This document shows, piece by piece, positions 46,503-58,200 of a DNA stretch of 64,000 nt (within the stretch, counting starts at the first letter, position 1; every line of letters starts with the position of its first letter). The stretch comes from Brachionus manjavacas (lineage: Eukaryota; Rotifera; Eurotatoria; Ploima; Brachionidae). A program made the translations under genes and the position numbers. The notes below the pieces were generated by a model. That model had not been told where the DNA came from. It did no database searches and saw only the letters and a program-made list of their open reading frames with translations. The DNA is taken from NCBI GenBank assembly GCA_019054805.1, contig JAHQIY010000001.1:4602501-4666500 (forward strand), read 5' to 3'.

Positions 46503-47540
46503 ATGGACTATCATCACGCTCAAGTGTCGAACCATGGCCGGCAAGCATCGTCGTCATGCTACGAGGCCCACTTCGACCCGTTCACTCACTTGTACCAGCC
46601 GCCTCACTTCTACTACGGGAGCTACGCGCCGCCCAACGACACCGAAGAGTCCAACGAAGACGCCGAGTCAAAGCTGAACGAGAGCGGGCACCACATGGAC
46701 GACGAGGCGCCGGCGCACAGCGCCACCGTCGTCTACTTGCGAGTCCAGGAGCAGCAGGTGGTGCAGTTTAGCTTGGCGCAGCTCGAGTGCATAATCGAAG
46801 CGCTGCTGCAGATGAACAATTTGAAGAAGGTGCGCTCGCTGCTGGCCATGCTCGCCATCGACGTGCACCGAGGCAGTGTGGTGCTCGACGCGGCCAATTT
46901 GAACGACCAGCACACACTCAAGTACTTGTGCGCCCACGACAGCATTTTGAAGTGTCGCGCTGCTCTGCTGCTCGACGAGTGCCGATTCAAGGAGTTGTAC
47001 TCGCTGCTGGAGAGCCACGAGTTCGATTTGTGTCACCACAACGACTTGCAGGTCATGTGGTACAAGGGACACTATGCGGAGGCGCAGAAGGTGCGCGGAC
47101 GCTCGCTCGGAGCCGTGGACAAGTATCGGATTAGGCGCAAGTTTCCGTTGCCCAAGAGCATTTGGGACGGCGAAGAGACCATTTACTGTTTCAAGGAGAA
47201 GAGCAGGCAAGCGCTCAAGGACTGCTACAGGCAGAACCGGTATCCGACGCCGGACGAGAAGAGGGCGCTGGCCAAGCGCACCGGCCTCACTCTCACCCAG
47301 GTCAGCAATTGGTTCAAGAATAGGAGACAGCGCGATCGCTCGACTTCGCGCGCCACCTGCAACACAATCACTCCCGCTCTGTCCACCTCGTCCTCGTCTT
47401 CGTCCAACTCTTCGTCTCATGTCAACAATTGTTTTAGTTACTCGTCGTCGGCCTACAATTATGGCAATGTGGCCAAACGAAGCCGGCTCAGCATGTTCAA
47501 TGACGATCATGTCAAAATGCCTGTTGCAAATTTTTTGTAA
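46503..47540 (+). CDS. SIX-family homeobox transcription factor, SIX4/5 class (345 aa)
   Basis: Intronless frame; the first ATG is at 46503 ([10 protein letters not shown]). The SIX domain spans about residues 86-205 ([16 protein letters not shown], then [20 protein letters not shown]). The homeodomain (about 212-280) contains [20 protein letters not shown] and recognition helix [13 protein letters not shown]. The combination [15 protein letters not shown] fits the SIX4/5 subclass better than SIX1/2 ([15 protein letters not shown]) or SIX3/6. SIX proteins work with Eya cofactors in sensory, muscle and gonad development; the SIX domain is the Eya-binding and DNA-assisting part. The C-terminus is a Ser-rich stretch of only about 65 residues, so the long activation domain of vertebrate SIX4 is absent. 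The CDS is far more GC-rich than anything else in the window. Confidence 0.95.
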   Translation: MDYHHAQVSNHGRQASSSCYEAHFDPFTHLYQPPHFYYGSYAPPNDTEESNEDAESKLNESGHHMDDEAPAHSATVVYLRVQEQQVVQFSLAQLECIIEALLQMNNLKKVRSLLAMLAIDVHRGSVVLDAANLNDQHTLKYLCAHDSILKCRAALLLDECRFKELYSLLESHEFDLCHHNDLQVMWYKGHYAEAQKVRGRSLGAVDKYRIRRKFPLPKSIWDGEETIYCFKEKSRQALKDCYRQNRYPTPDEKRALAKRTGLTLTQVSNWFKNRRQRDRSTSRATCNTITPALSTSSSSSSNSSSHVNNCFSYSSSAYNYGNVAKRSRLSMFNDDHVKMPVANFL

Positions 47541-47640
47541 TTTTTTTTTTCTCTTTTTTTTTCTTCTTTTCTTTTTTTTCGTTTCTCTAGGTTCCGCGTT
47601 GTACGTTTTTTTTGTGAATTTTTTTTGTTAATAAAAATGT
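47541..47640 (+). other. SIX 3' UTR with long pyrimidine tract and AATAAA
   Basis: Directly after the stop there is a run of almost pure T/C (47541-47590) ending CTCTAGG, then an AATAAA at about 47630 that could be the poly(A) signal. The pyrimidine tract plus TAG resembles a splice acceptor, but no donor is needed because the frame is complete. Confidence 0.4.
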
Positions 47641-50600
47641 TCAAAATATTTTGATAACTATTTTTGCAGGCCTCGAATTCAAGTCTGGACACGTCTTTAC
47701 TACACTTGATTTGAACTGGATAATCCAAGATCAACTGCAGCTAAACTACACGTTCTAGCTACTATATAAACCACTTAACTTTTGTTATAACTTCGGATTC
47801 CATTTAAATAAACTCTTAACTAAATTTAATTGCTTTATTTATTTCTTGGCTAAAATAACTAGGGTTCAAAACCCCAAACCTAACAAGATAGAACAATGAC
47901 AACAAAAATTGGGGCTTATCACCAAACCAAACACTAAAAAATAGCCAGAGTGCGGGACGCATGTTTTTAGCCCTTTCATCTTTCATAATGGAACTACGGA
48001 TTCGACTGGTGTCTCATACAATCAACTCGATGCAGCAACCTTTGGGAAAAGGAGATGAGATGAGCGCCCTCTCCTATTATCCTGTTGAATAGAATTTGTG
48101 ACAAGTTATCATCTTTAAATGTCACTAGCAGCAAATTTTAGTAAATTTTTGGTATAGATTTTCAAAAATTTTTGATCACTTTAAGTTTGAGCACCTGAGC
48201 TTTCGTCATATCAGTCTTTATTAAAGATAATTTCTAGAAATTTGATTTAATAAAAAATGAAGTTTTTATTTAGTATTTTACTACATTTTTTTAGAAATTG
48301 TCCCGGCGCTTAATTGAAAAAAATATTGTTTTTTTTTGTTTAAAAAAATTGGTCTAATTTTACAAGATTCTTTACAATATTTATTTTATTATTTCTGCTT
48401 CCTGTATTTGGGCCTAATGGTCTTGGTTTCTTTTTTGTTGATGGTAATCGTACATCATCAACTTTTCCAATGTAATCAATGGTGATATGGTTTGAAGTTA
48501 AGATTGAATTTTCAGGTTTTGACGCCGTGCTAAATAACCAGGCAATATGGTACTTAAATAATAGATATTAAAGAAAATCTATAAAAAATCATGTTTAAAA
48601 TCAGATTTATTTAAGAAATAATGTCCGATGTTGACTCTAAGCTAATTTCGAGCAGTTTAATGGTCTTGTTGCCAGTCCTCTTATTTGTTAAATTTTTAAT
48701 ATAATAAAACTTTTCTAATAAAAATTTGAAAAATTCACAACTTTTATTCCTGAATTTTTTTATTTTTTCTAAACATTCGATTAAATTGGTCTAAAAAAAA
48801 TTTCGTTTGAATCAAGGTTAAAGATTTTAAACTTGTTTTAGAGGAGAGACTGAAAAGAGGTGCCTTAATCCAAATACAAATTAGTCAAAGGGAGTCGAAG
48901 ATATAAAATTTAATAAACTAGATTTTTTACTACTTTTACAAGATATAATAACATTATTAAATAGATGTTTTAAAGATTTTTAAATTTTATAATTTTTCAA
49001 AAATATTTTAAATAATGAGATTTTTTTTAATTTTTGATCTTTTTTCAAAAGAGATAAATTTAATTAAATAAGTAAGATCGAATGAAATTAAAAAAAGGTT
49101 TCCAGGCAAAAGGAAAATTTTGAAAATAATTATTAGTGAGATTTTTTATTTTTTAAAAATTAAATTTAGGGAACATTGTTAGGCAGTTCAGAACGTATTA
49201 ATCTATATCTTCCGTCTTTAAGGTGTAAAACATAAAAATGATTGATTTTTATTAAAAAATTTGAATTTTCAAAATTAAAAAAGTCTGATTTAGTCTGAAA
49301 TTTTTTCTTGAATTTCTTCTTGACTTGTTTTGTTTGCTTAATCTCAAGTATTTCTTGTGGAATTATTATCAATTATTCTCCTTACGGAATTGTGTTTCCT
49401 TATTTGAATTAGAAAACTGTTTTTTGTTTTTTTAAATTAAAATCACCTCCAAGATGTCGATTAAAATGATTAATGTTACTGATTATAGTCCGAGTACTTT
49501 AAAAGTGAAATCTATACAGAAAAATCAAAGTCTAATTGATTCAACAAAATTTGATGTCTTAAGGATTAAAATAAATATTTGATTAAACATTTTTTATTTA
49601 ATCTTTTTTTTTTTATATTTTAAGCAATCAATAATTTATTTGTTTCAGAAAACAGCTCTTTTATGATTCTTAAGGAAAAAAGTTAATATTAAAGAAAATA
49701 AAAGACAATTTCAAGTTGGATTTCTTTGATGAAGTAGATCATGGATTTCAAAAAGTCACAGGCTCATTATTGTATCTAAAATTTTTGAAAGTTTTTTAGT
49801 TAATCATATGTTTTAAAAGTTAATAGAATTCCGACTTGATAAAATTTGGACATTTTTTACAATATTTAGTTGTAAGTGTTATATGCATTCAGCTTGGGTA
49901 TTAACAATTAAAATATTTTTAAAAAAAAGAGCAATATATAATCTCGAAGATTATTGTACCAAAATATTTACAATCAAAGGTTTGAAATTTTAAAATCTCC
50001 TTTTGCAGACAAATGGATACTTTAAATATCAAGTTAAACATTGATTGTACAGTTAATAGTTTTAATACTTCATTGACAAAAGTCTAAAAATATTTATTGC
50101 ATACAAATCAGCGTTTCATTAACTCGATAAAATATTCATATGAACATTTAATGAAAAAAATATTTATTTTTTCCCTATACAACATTTAGATCATTATTTT
50201 CCAAAAAAGCTCCAATTTCATTAAATACCCTTAATGTTTTTTCTACTCATTTTTTATTCAAAAAATTTCTATTCAATTCAACACAGTGTTTTTTAATTTA
50301 TCCAACTTTTTATGTAAACCTTTTAAGGAAATCTCCATTCCAATCGGCCAAGGCTTGGTATAAATTAATATTTTTAAATAAATAAATCTAAACTAACAAG
50401 TCAAATTAATAAAATTGAATAACAATCTGAATTAATATTTTAAAAGGAAGAAGTTTTTTGTATTTTTTTTATGATTTCTATGCTTCAAGAGTCTATTGAC
50501 AGTGAAGAATCTTATGACAAAGATTTTTATTGCTGAGATTTATTCAGAAAAAGCCTTAGATCACAGTTGTATGTTTATGCACTACAAAGAGATGTAAAAT

Positions 50601-51420
50601 TAAAGACTCCAATTCTGAAGGTCATCTCATAGATTAAACTTTTATTTTTAATAATATTAAAAATAATCTATAGAATAGTAAAAAAATTAAAATTAAAATT
50701 TAATTGATACTTTATTGTTTATCTTCAATAATGATATCATGTAAATTAAAAAAGCTAAGCAATTAATTTTTTTAATTCTAATTATCTTTCAGGTAATCAT
50801 CAGGTAATTTTTTTATCAAATAAAAATTTATTTAATTGCTGTGATAGAGAAAATAAATGTAAAATAATAATTGATTTTTAATTAGCAGAGTGGTGAAAGT
50901 ATTTATTTTAATCAAATCCCGTGTGCTTAAAAAAGAAATGGATAAAGTCAATAATTTAAAAAATCTATTTTATTTAAAAATTAAAAGAGTAATTAATCAA
51001 GTTGCTGGATATGGAGAAAAAAAGCACATTTTTTTTCTATTTGCAAAAAAAATTAATTTGAGAAAATAATTAAATATTTTATTGTGCATTTAAAGTAATT
51101 TAGAATACTTAAAGTTTCGAATAACACATAAAATTCAAAAATCGTAGATTTAAAATTTTAATTAATTTTCTAAGCCTCTTTATCTATCAAATTACGGTAC
51201 ATTTATTAAAGCCGGAATTTGATAATTAAAACGACAAGATACGCTTAGTAGATTAACAAGTGGATTTTAATCCCCGAATACTTGAGAGACTATTAAATCA
51301 AAAAGGTAGATCGGTATTTGAAAAGCAAAATAAAAGCTCAATAGCACTTCATTTAGGAGATTAACTGTGATTTATTAAAATTCACGGCTCAACTAATTTT
51401 TAGAATGTGCATTCAGACGA
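47641..51420. other. intergenic desert
   Basis: AT-rich. The stretch 47870-48100 is less AT-rich and has an inverted pair GGGTT-CAAA-ACCCC, but no tRNA fold or open frame. The minus-strand frame at 49166-49372 is lysine-rich and unrecognised. No other feature. Confidence 0.45.
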
Positions 51421-51492
51421 GGGCTGATGGTCTAGTGGTATGATTCTCGCTTCGGGTGCGAGAGGTTCCGGGTTCGATTCCCGGTCAGCCCC
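51421..51492 (+). tRNA. tRNA-Pro(CGG), copy 3
   Basis: Identical 72-base tRNA-Pro (anticodon CGG in loop TTCGGGT) on the plus strand; the downstream flank GATTTTTTT acts as the terminator. Confidence 0.96.
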
Positions 51493-52637
51493 GATTTTTT
51501 TCTTCAATTAAACTCAAAATATAAAAATTTAGATAAGAATATTATATAAACAAAATAAGAATTAAAATGAATTGAATAATAAACTCTAATTACTAAAATT
51601 ACTACATAATAAAATTACAAATTGATATTTTTTTTTATTTTTTACTGCAAAACCTGCAAAATTAGTTCTGTAAATTGTGTTAAATGATACATTCAATGTA
51701 TTACCTAAATTCTGTTTCTACACATACTTTACGTTTGTCTGGAAAATGCACATGATGAAATTTGGACTAAAAATCAAGAGAAAGTATTAAAATTGACAAA
51801 AAATTTGTTTTAAATTTCAATCAAGATTCTGTATAATGTATCAAGTGATATCCTTCATATATCCTTCTTATTGTTGATTTTAATTATTAAACATTAATAA
51901 AAGTAAATAAAGTCGACATCACAAAAATATACACAATAATATGTTCAAAATTTATAAGATTCCAGCAATTCAAAATTTATACACTTTTAAAACTTTTCAA
52001 TTTAAATAACAGATTCAATACAAAATATGTAAAATTTTCATACGATTCAAATGATTTCTTATCAAATTTTACTTTTTTTATTTTATTCTAAATTCACCTT
52101 TTTAAAACTAATCTCGTAAAAAAACCTTTTTTTTTTAGCTAAGCAGAAAAAACTTGGGTCTAGAATTAAAAAAAAATCAAGCCTAAACTTATTATCTTTT
52201 CAGATAAATTTCTAAACTAGCCAAAAAACAAATTTTTTAAAAATAAATTTTTTAATATTTGAGGATTCATTAAGGCGATCTCGATCGTAATCAAAAAATA
52301 TTTTCACACGATTCATGGACCACCTGCATGGTTACCATCGCTTAAATTTTTTTTCATGATATTTGGAATCAGAATAAGTGATTTTTATTATTTTAATAAT
52401 TAATTAGATAAAATTCTCCTTATCTTTAGGATTGTTGTGCTCATAACATATTGAATAATATAATATTAATTTTTACGAAATAAGTTTTTTTATCGAATTA
52501 TAAATATCTATTTTATTTTTAATTAAAAAAAAGTTTTTTTATATTTAAAAAATTTAATATTTTAATTTATTTCAATAAAGAAATAATAACTAACGCTATT
52601 TTTTCAAAGAATTTTATAAAATTGCTGTTGAATACAT
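51493..52637. other. intergenic, contains one duplicated segment
   Basis: AT-rich spacer between tRNA-Pro copies 3 and 4. Contains the repeat 51909-52017 and nothing else recognised. Confidence 0.5.
51909..52017 (+). repeat. 109-base duplicated segment, copy 1
   Basis: Nearly identical to 54568-54676 (about four differences by eye over 109 bases), same orientation. Shared sequence starts AAAGTCGACATCACAAAAAT. The two copies flank the tRNA pair and the GPCR gene. Confidence 0.9.
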
Positions 52638-52709
52638 GGGCTGATGGTCTAGTGGTATGATTCTCGCTTCGGGTGCGAGAGGTTCCGGGTTCGATTCCCG
52701 GTCAGCCCC
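52638..52709 (+). tRNA. tRNA-Pro(CGG), copy 4
   Basis: Identical to the other tRNA-Pro copies. It is convergent with copy 5, the two ending 56 bases apart, so each Pol III T-run lies between them. Confidence 0.96.
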
Positions 52710-52765
52710 GATTTTTTTACTCTTGATTCATGATTTAAAATTATTTTTTTTAATCAAAAAAAATC

Positions 52766-52837
52766 GGGGCTGACCGGGAATCGAACCCGGAACCTCTCGC
52801 ACCCGAAGCGAGAATCATACCACTAGACCATCAGCCC
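52766..52837 (-). tRNA. tRNA-Pro(CGG), copy 5
   Basis: Identical to the other copies, in opposite orientation to copy 4. Together they make a perfect 72-base inverted repeat with a 56-base loop. Confidence 0.96.
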
Positions 52838-53181
52838 TTTAATCTTTATGCTCATTCAATAATTAAACTGAGATTTTAGAACTAAAACTTTCGTGATTTA
52901 TTATATTAGCTTGATTTTATTAAAATTTTTTTGAATTTAGTCATTGTCTGCATAAGAAATTAACTTCCTGATTAATTAAAATATTCCATAATTATTATCT
53001 CATTTTTGTCTGGTATTGAAAATGAATTAAAATGAAAATTTAAAACTTAGTTTAAAATTTTAAATAAGCAAATTTGTCTAAAAATTTTAATTTATCTAAC
53101 TAATTAAGAACATGAAATAAAATTAGCTTAAATTGAATTTTAAAACTCAACCAAAATCTTTCAAAATTTCAAATTTAGAAA

Positions 53182-54195
53182 ATGAACGATTTAGAGAAAA
53201 CATCCAAGCAATTAAATATTTATTTTTCTGCAATTATAGTTCCACTAGGCCTTGTGCTTAATTTAATAACTATTATTATATTTATTAGACATCGGTTGAA
53301 TAAAAAAACCAATATGGGTATTTTTTACGCCGCTTTGGGTGTTTATGATTCACTGGCTCTTTTAAATTCGATTTTGTTCATTCAGTTTCTGCCTTCGCTC
53401 GACATAAGTGTGCCAGCCATATCTCACTTTGCCTGCCATTTTTTCAGCATTTACCGTCGAACTGCCATTCAAACACCATCTTGGATGTTGGTAATCATAA
53501 CTCTGGATCGGTTCAGATCAGTCTGTTATCCGACTAAATTTAAATTTATGGAACAAAAAAAATTTATTCTCAAAATTATAATTTTATTATTTTTTACAAT
53601 TTTTCTACTAAACATTGACCATGGTTGGTTCTATCTGGTAATTAGACAAACTAATCAAATCGATTTCGACCCACTGTTGAACACATCCATCAATTCAACG
53701 ACAAAAAAACAAATTTGTATAGCATCACCTCTATTACTTTCGGTAACAGACATAAAAATGGTATTTATGAGATCTTATATCCCATTTACATTGATGCTAC
53801 TTTTAAATGTAAAATTATCAAGAGTGTTTCTTCTTTCGAAAAAAAAATTTAGCTCCAATGGTCATGATAAAAAAGAGTACAGTTTTACAACCACTGTTTT
53901 GATTATGAATTTGGTATTTTTTGTTCTTTATTTGCCATGGTCCGTATGGTATGCAGTGTGGACTGCTTTTAAATTTTTACCTGGAGCCATGACTTACCAG
54001 ACATCAGCTCAGTTAAGACTATGCAGAAGTATTTTCTTTTCAGTGGCTTATTTGAACAATTGTTCATCTTTTTTTGTCAATTTTTTTATCAATTTTCAAT
54101 TTAGAAATGAACTAATGAATGTTTTTAGAGTTATTAAGAAAAAAAAAGTAAGCTCAACTGTTATTCAATCAATTGACAATAGCAGCAGTAAATGA
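53182..54195 (+). CDS. rhodopsin-family (class A) GPCR, orphan, 337 aa
   Basis: A single-exon frame from ATG 53182. Seven hydrophobic segments at about residues 12-35, 46-68, 83-108, 127-148, 190-215, 237-262 and 284-308. Class A landmarks: N27 in helix 1 (GLVLNL), D56 in helix 2, C85 at the top of helix 3 with a partner Cys in loop 2 (KQICIASP), and DRF at 109-111 instead of DRY. Helix 6 ends LYLPWSVW rather than CWxP, and helix 7 has NCSSFFVNFFIN in place of NPxxY. Loop 2 has sites for N-glycosylation (NTSINSTT). The segment RLNKKTNMGIFYAAL after helix 1 resembles invertebrate neuropeptide-type receptors. Ligand unknown. It acts at the plasma membrane. Confidence 0.88.
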   Translation: MNDLEKTSKQLNIYFSAIIVPLGLVLNLITIIIFIRHRLNKKTNMGIFYAALGVYDSLALLNSILFIQFLPSLDISVPAISHFACHFFSIYRRTAIQTPSWMLVIITLDRFRSVCYPTKFKFMEQKKFILKIIILLFFTIFLLNIDHGWFYLVIRQTNQIDFDPLLNTSINSTTKKQICIASPLLLSVTDIKMVFMRSYIPFTLMLLLNVKLSRVFLLSKKKFSSNGHDKKEYSFTTTVLIMNLVFFVLYLPWSVWYAVWTAFKFLPGAMTYQTSAQLRLCRSIFFSVAYLNNCSSFFVNFFINFQFRNELMNVFRVIKKKKVSSTVIQSIDNSSSK

Positions 54196-55235
54196 TCATT
54201 TGTATACAATTAAAATTAAAGTTATTGTTTCCTTATATTGCTTGAAAATAAATTTTTTTTAATCAAAATTTTCTTAAATATTTGTATTATGAATGTTGAT
54301 ATAATAATGATTGATGATAACTATCGGAAATTAATTAGTAAAATAAAATTTATAAGAGGAATAGAATTTAACTCATTTAAAAAATAACGTAATTGAAAAC
54401 AAAAATGTCTGATTTTAAATAAAAAAATTTATTACATTAAGTGGTGCTACGAAGTTAAGTCTTAAAGTAAATTTACATGTTTTTTCTAAATAATTTAAAA
54501 TTTGCCTACTACTTATGAAAAAAAAATTGTAAAATTTTGAAAATTTTTGAGTTTTGAAATACAGTACAAAGTCGACATCACAAAAATATACACAATAATA
54601 TGTTCAAAATTTATAAGATTCTAGCAATTCAAAATTTACCGACTTTTAAAACTTTTCAATTTAAATAACAGATTCGATATCTGCGTCTCAAAAACTCTAA
54701 AAATGCTCTTTTAAAAATTCTAGCATTAATTAAAAAATATTAAAAAACTTGGAGATTTAATAAAATAAATTTAATTAATTTTTATTTGAGATTTTTTTCA
54801 ACCAATTTTACTTATTTAAATTAAATAAAAAATTTAAATTAAATTGATGACCAAGACTTGCTGACTCGTTATAAAAAATTTCAAATACTCATTTCTTTTG
54901 AACAGACATTTCAAAAAAAAAATATTTTTGAATAATTTAGACTTTCTATTTTTTCTTTTAAAACAAGTTATTATTTTTTATGATATCTTCAATTTTTAAA
55001 GAAAACAATTTTTGGACTATAAAACATGAAAAAATGCTTGATGTTTTTAGTGTTAAGGTAATAATCAATCAAGTTCGTATAATATATTTAAATACATTAA
55101 TCAAATTTTAAATTTTTTTATACTAATTTTAACAATACCTTTTACTCACAAATTTAATTTTATCATTAGACATTTTTATTAAATAATTTAAAAACTTAGA
55201 AAAAAATTATAAAAAAATTAGATTTTTTAAATAAA
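54196..55235. other. intergenic, contains duplicated segment
   Basis: AT-rich spacer between the GPCR and the end of COG2, with the repeat at 54568-54676 and no gene seen. Confidence 0.5.
54568..54676 (+). repeat. 109-base duplicated segment, copy 2
   Basis: Counterpart of 51909-52017, 2.66 kb downstream in the same orientation. The flanks differ, so the unit is short and sharply bounded. Confidence 0.9.
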
Positions 55236-58200
55236 CTAAATTAACTTTGTTTCGTTTTCTTCATTAATAGCTTGTTGAGCTGAATTTTTATCTTGTTTTA
55301 AAATAGCATAGGATTCAACCAATTTGAATAAAGAGTCATAATTGCTTTCACCTTTGGAACCAAATTCCGAGTCCAAAAGCCGACCGAACTCTACGACATC
55401 CAAATAAATCTGAATACGAATCTTATCATCATCGCTGACCAAATTTGAATGCGCTAGGGTGTTACTCGACTTGTTCTTTTGCTTAACTCGCTGCAGTTTT
55501 TTCAAGCTGTCCTCCATTTTTCGCACAGAGTCAAGAAGATCACTGACTATAGACTGATAACTAATGCACACTGAATCAACAATATTTAGGACACATCTCT
55601 TCACTATTTCATTTTGTTCGTCACTTTTATCCTTGCCAGAATATGTAGCCTTAAAAGATTTAATGGAATCTACAGCGCTGCAAACATATGGCTGTGAGCT
55701 CTCAGGCCTATCTCGGTTGGTTCGTCTGTATAACCTTGGTATGTCAGTCGCTTTGATCAATTGAACCAAACACTTCTGAATTATTGTCTTGGATACAAAA
55801 TCAATCAAAAAAACCTCCAATTCTTTTAGCATTTGAATTGAGAAGTTAAAAGCTTCCTTTAGGGAACTTATAGGCACATTTTGTGAACAAGCTCTGACTA
55901 CAGGTGCTATAACACCATCGAACACATTTGGTAGTTTGAAGTCATATAATTGATGCAAATCGTGAAGTATATCAAAACTTGTGTCCAAGTCATTGCTAAA
56001 GTCGACTTGGCTCTCTGCTTTGTCCAACTGTTCTATCTTGGAGCGTGTGAGACTATTGAAAAAACTTGTGTATCTGTTGATTATTTGTAGATTAAGCTTC
56101 CAAAATTGTGGAAGCAGGCATTTAAGAAAACAAGTTTGTTCGGACCATATGAAATCTATTTTTTTTAATAGACTTTCAGTGATATTTAAGCAGAGATTGT
56201 CTGGTTTGTCCGGGTTTGTATGTGAATAGTTTATCAAATCCGATTCAAATTGATAGACTATTTCTTGAAACCTAATCTGGTAATAGACCTGAATGGGCCA
56301 TTTTTTGGTAAAGTATTTGAAAGATTGGGACTGATTGAAGTTTGTGTGAAAATATTTGTCAACTTTGTGACATTTGGATTCAAATTTGGCTATAAAGTCG
56401 AATGATTGCTTAAAGTTTAGATGGAACAAGTCGGCATCTGATGCCGAGAAAATAGAGCTCATGTTATATTCAATTTTGGAAAGTATGCATGACCATACTG
56501 AGTTTATTAAAAAATCAAAACTATTATTAATTATTTTGACCGAATGCTTGTTTTTGTTGTCTTCACTTGATCCACTTAAAAATAATAAATTTTTAAAAAA
56601 CGAATCTTCTTGATTCAACTGAAAACCTATTTATCACTAAAAATGCCTAAATTTTTTTTAAATGTGATTTTTGTGAGAGTTTTGTAATAATTTAGTAAAG
56701 CTTTTTTAGCAAATGAACCTAAAAATACAGTTGGAAAACTACACTTGCCCAATAATTTCTTAAAGATAGCTGAAACTCAATAGGTGAATTAATTGGTTTG
56801 GTATACTTTTGTCACGGCACTAAAATTGGAAATGTGATAAAAAATTATTTTCAAGAAAATCAAAAAATTTCACGAAAATTATCTTTTCAGCCGAAAATGA
56901 AAAGACTTGAATAAAATCAGTAAATTGTATAAGATGATATTTTTAAATTATCGAAAAATTTTTTATCAATTTAGCATATTTTAAAAATTTGAAATTTAAC
57001 CGTAAATTTTATTATGCTGAACTATTCTCAATTTACAATAAGAAAACCTGTTGAGTAAATAGTAAAAGTTAACTTAGGAATTCTTTTGGACAAATCACCT
57101 TCTACGCAGATGATTTCGCAATATATTCATTTTTAATTTCAAAAAAATAAAAAAAAATTGTAAAAAATTGATTATAATAACAATTAAACAAGAACGAAAA
57201 ATATTTAAAATTTTTTTCTATAAACAATTTCTCACTAATTTTTAAAAAATTTTCAACCATTTGAAAAATTAATTTTATTTTCAAAAATAACACTGAATTG
57301 TACAAAAAAATAAGCATAAAATCTCTTTTTTTTGTTCTTTATTAACTAGACTACTCAAATCTTGTAGGCAAAAAAAATTCACCCAACTTTTTTCTCATTC
57401 ATTCTCCTTACTTTTTAGCTCTTATTTTGTTTTTGGATTCAGTAATTTTTAAGCTATTTGAATTAATTGCTGTTATCTTCTAATTAACATAGAATTACTA
57501 AATAATTACAACCTAAAAGAAATATTTTTTTTAAATTTTGCTAATAAATAGATTTTCAAAAGGCTAAAAATTGTTTATGTAATTAAAATAAATTTTTTTT
57601 ATCACAAAACAATTAATTTATTACTTTTCTGACTCGTTTCAGTAACTCTAAAATATCCAAATAAAACATTTAGTTTTATCTATAAGTCGGCTACTCTTGC
57701 TTTCGAATTACGACCTACTTTAGCCTTCGGTTCAATCGCTAATAATTTTTAGCCCTTTTATTTTGTCACTATTTTTTCCTTTTCCTTTTTTACATTAAAC
57801 CTTTAGATGAGTGACTATAATATTAGTATAGTAATTCAGAGTTGAACCGTTGATGGAGTGAATTCTTCTTTGAATGACTATAACTTTTCTTTGAAAAAAA
57901 ATTTTTCTATTAAATAAAAAAAAGAATATAAAGAACGTCTTTGTTAATAAAAATGACCAATAAAAAATAATTTTTTATTTTTTTTTTATTTCATTTAAAC
58001 GACTAATCTTCGCTACTTAAATGAAAATGCCGATCCTCAAAAAAAAACTTTCTTGATAATTGGTAATAATTGATATTTAAAAAAAAAAACTTTTTAAAAA
58101 TGCCGAGAAGTAACTTCCAAAAAACCCAAAAAGCTTATAGCGAAGAAACTTTACAAATAGCCATTGCCGAAATTGAAGCTAAAAAATTAAACAAACATCA

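Noticed and set aside
46668..47510. Long minus-strand open frame (280 codons) opposite the SIX gene
   Set aside because: It arises from the GC-rich codon use of the SIX gene, is Arg/Val/Leu-biased and shows no domain. The SIX frame explains the region completely. Other frames at 46556-47631 are shadows for the same reason.
47870..47890. TRNA T-arm-like GGGTTCAAAACCCC
   Set aside because: No acceptor, D or anticodon arms could be fitted around it on either strand.
55564..56613. Plus-strand frames within COG2
   Set aside because: Antisense shadows of a conserved COG2 exon.
56574..56633. Alternative COG2 exon 4 start at the acceptor GTTTTCAG (56619)
   Set aside because: It looks like a better acceptor by sequence, but it is in the wrong phase for the exon 3 donor at 59431. 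The acceptor at 56575 keeps the phase and matches the human protein.
57102..57317. Minus-strand 71-codon frame in COG2 intron 3 as a missing exon
   Set aside because: Phe/Lys-rich low complexity, wrong phase and no match to COG2.
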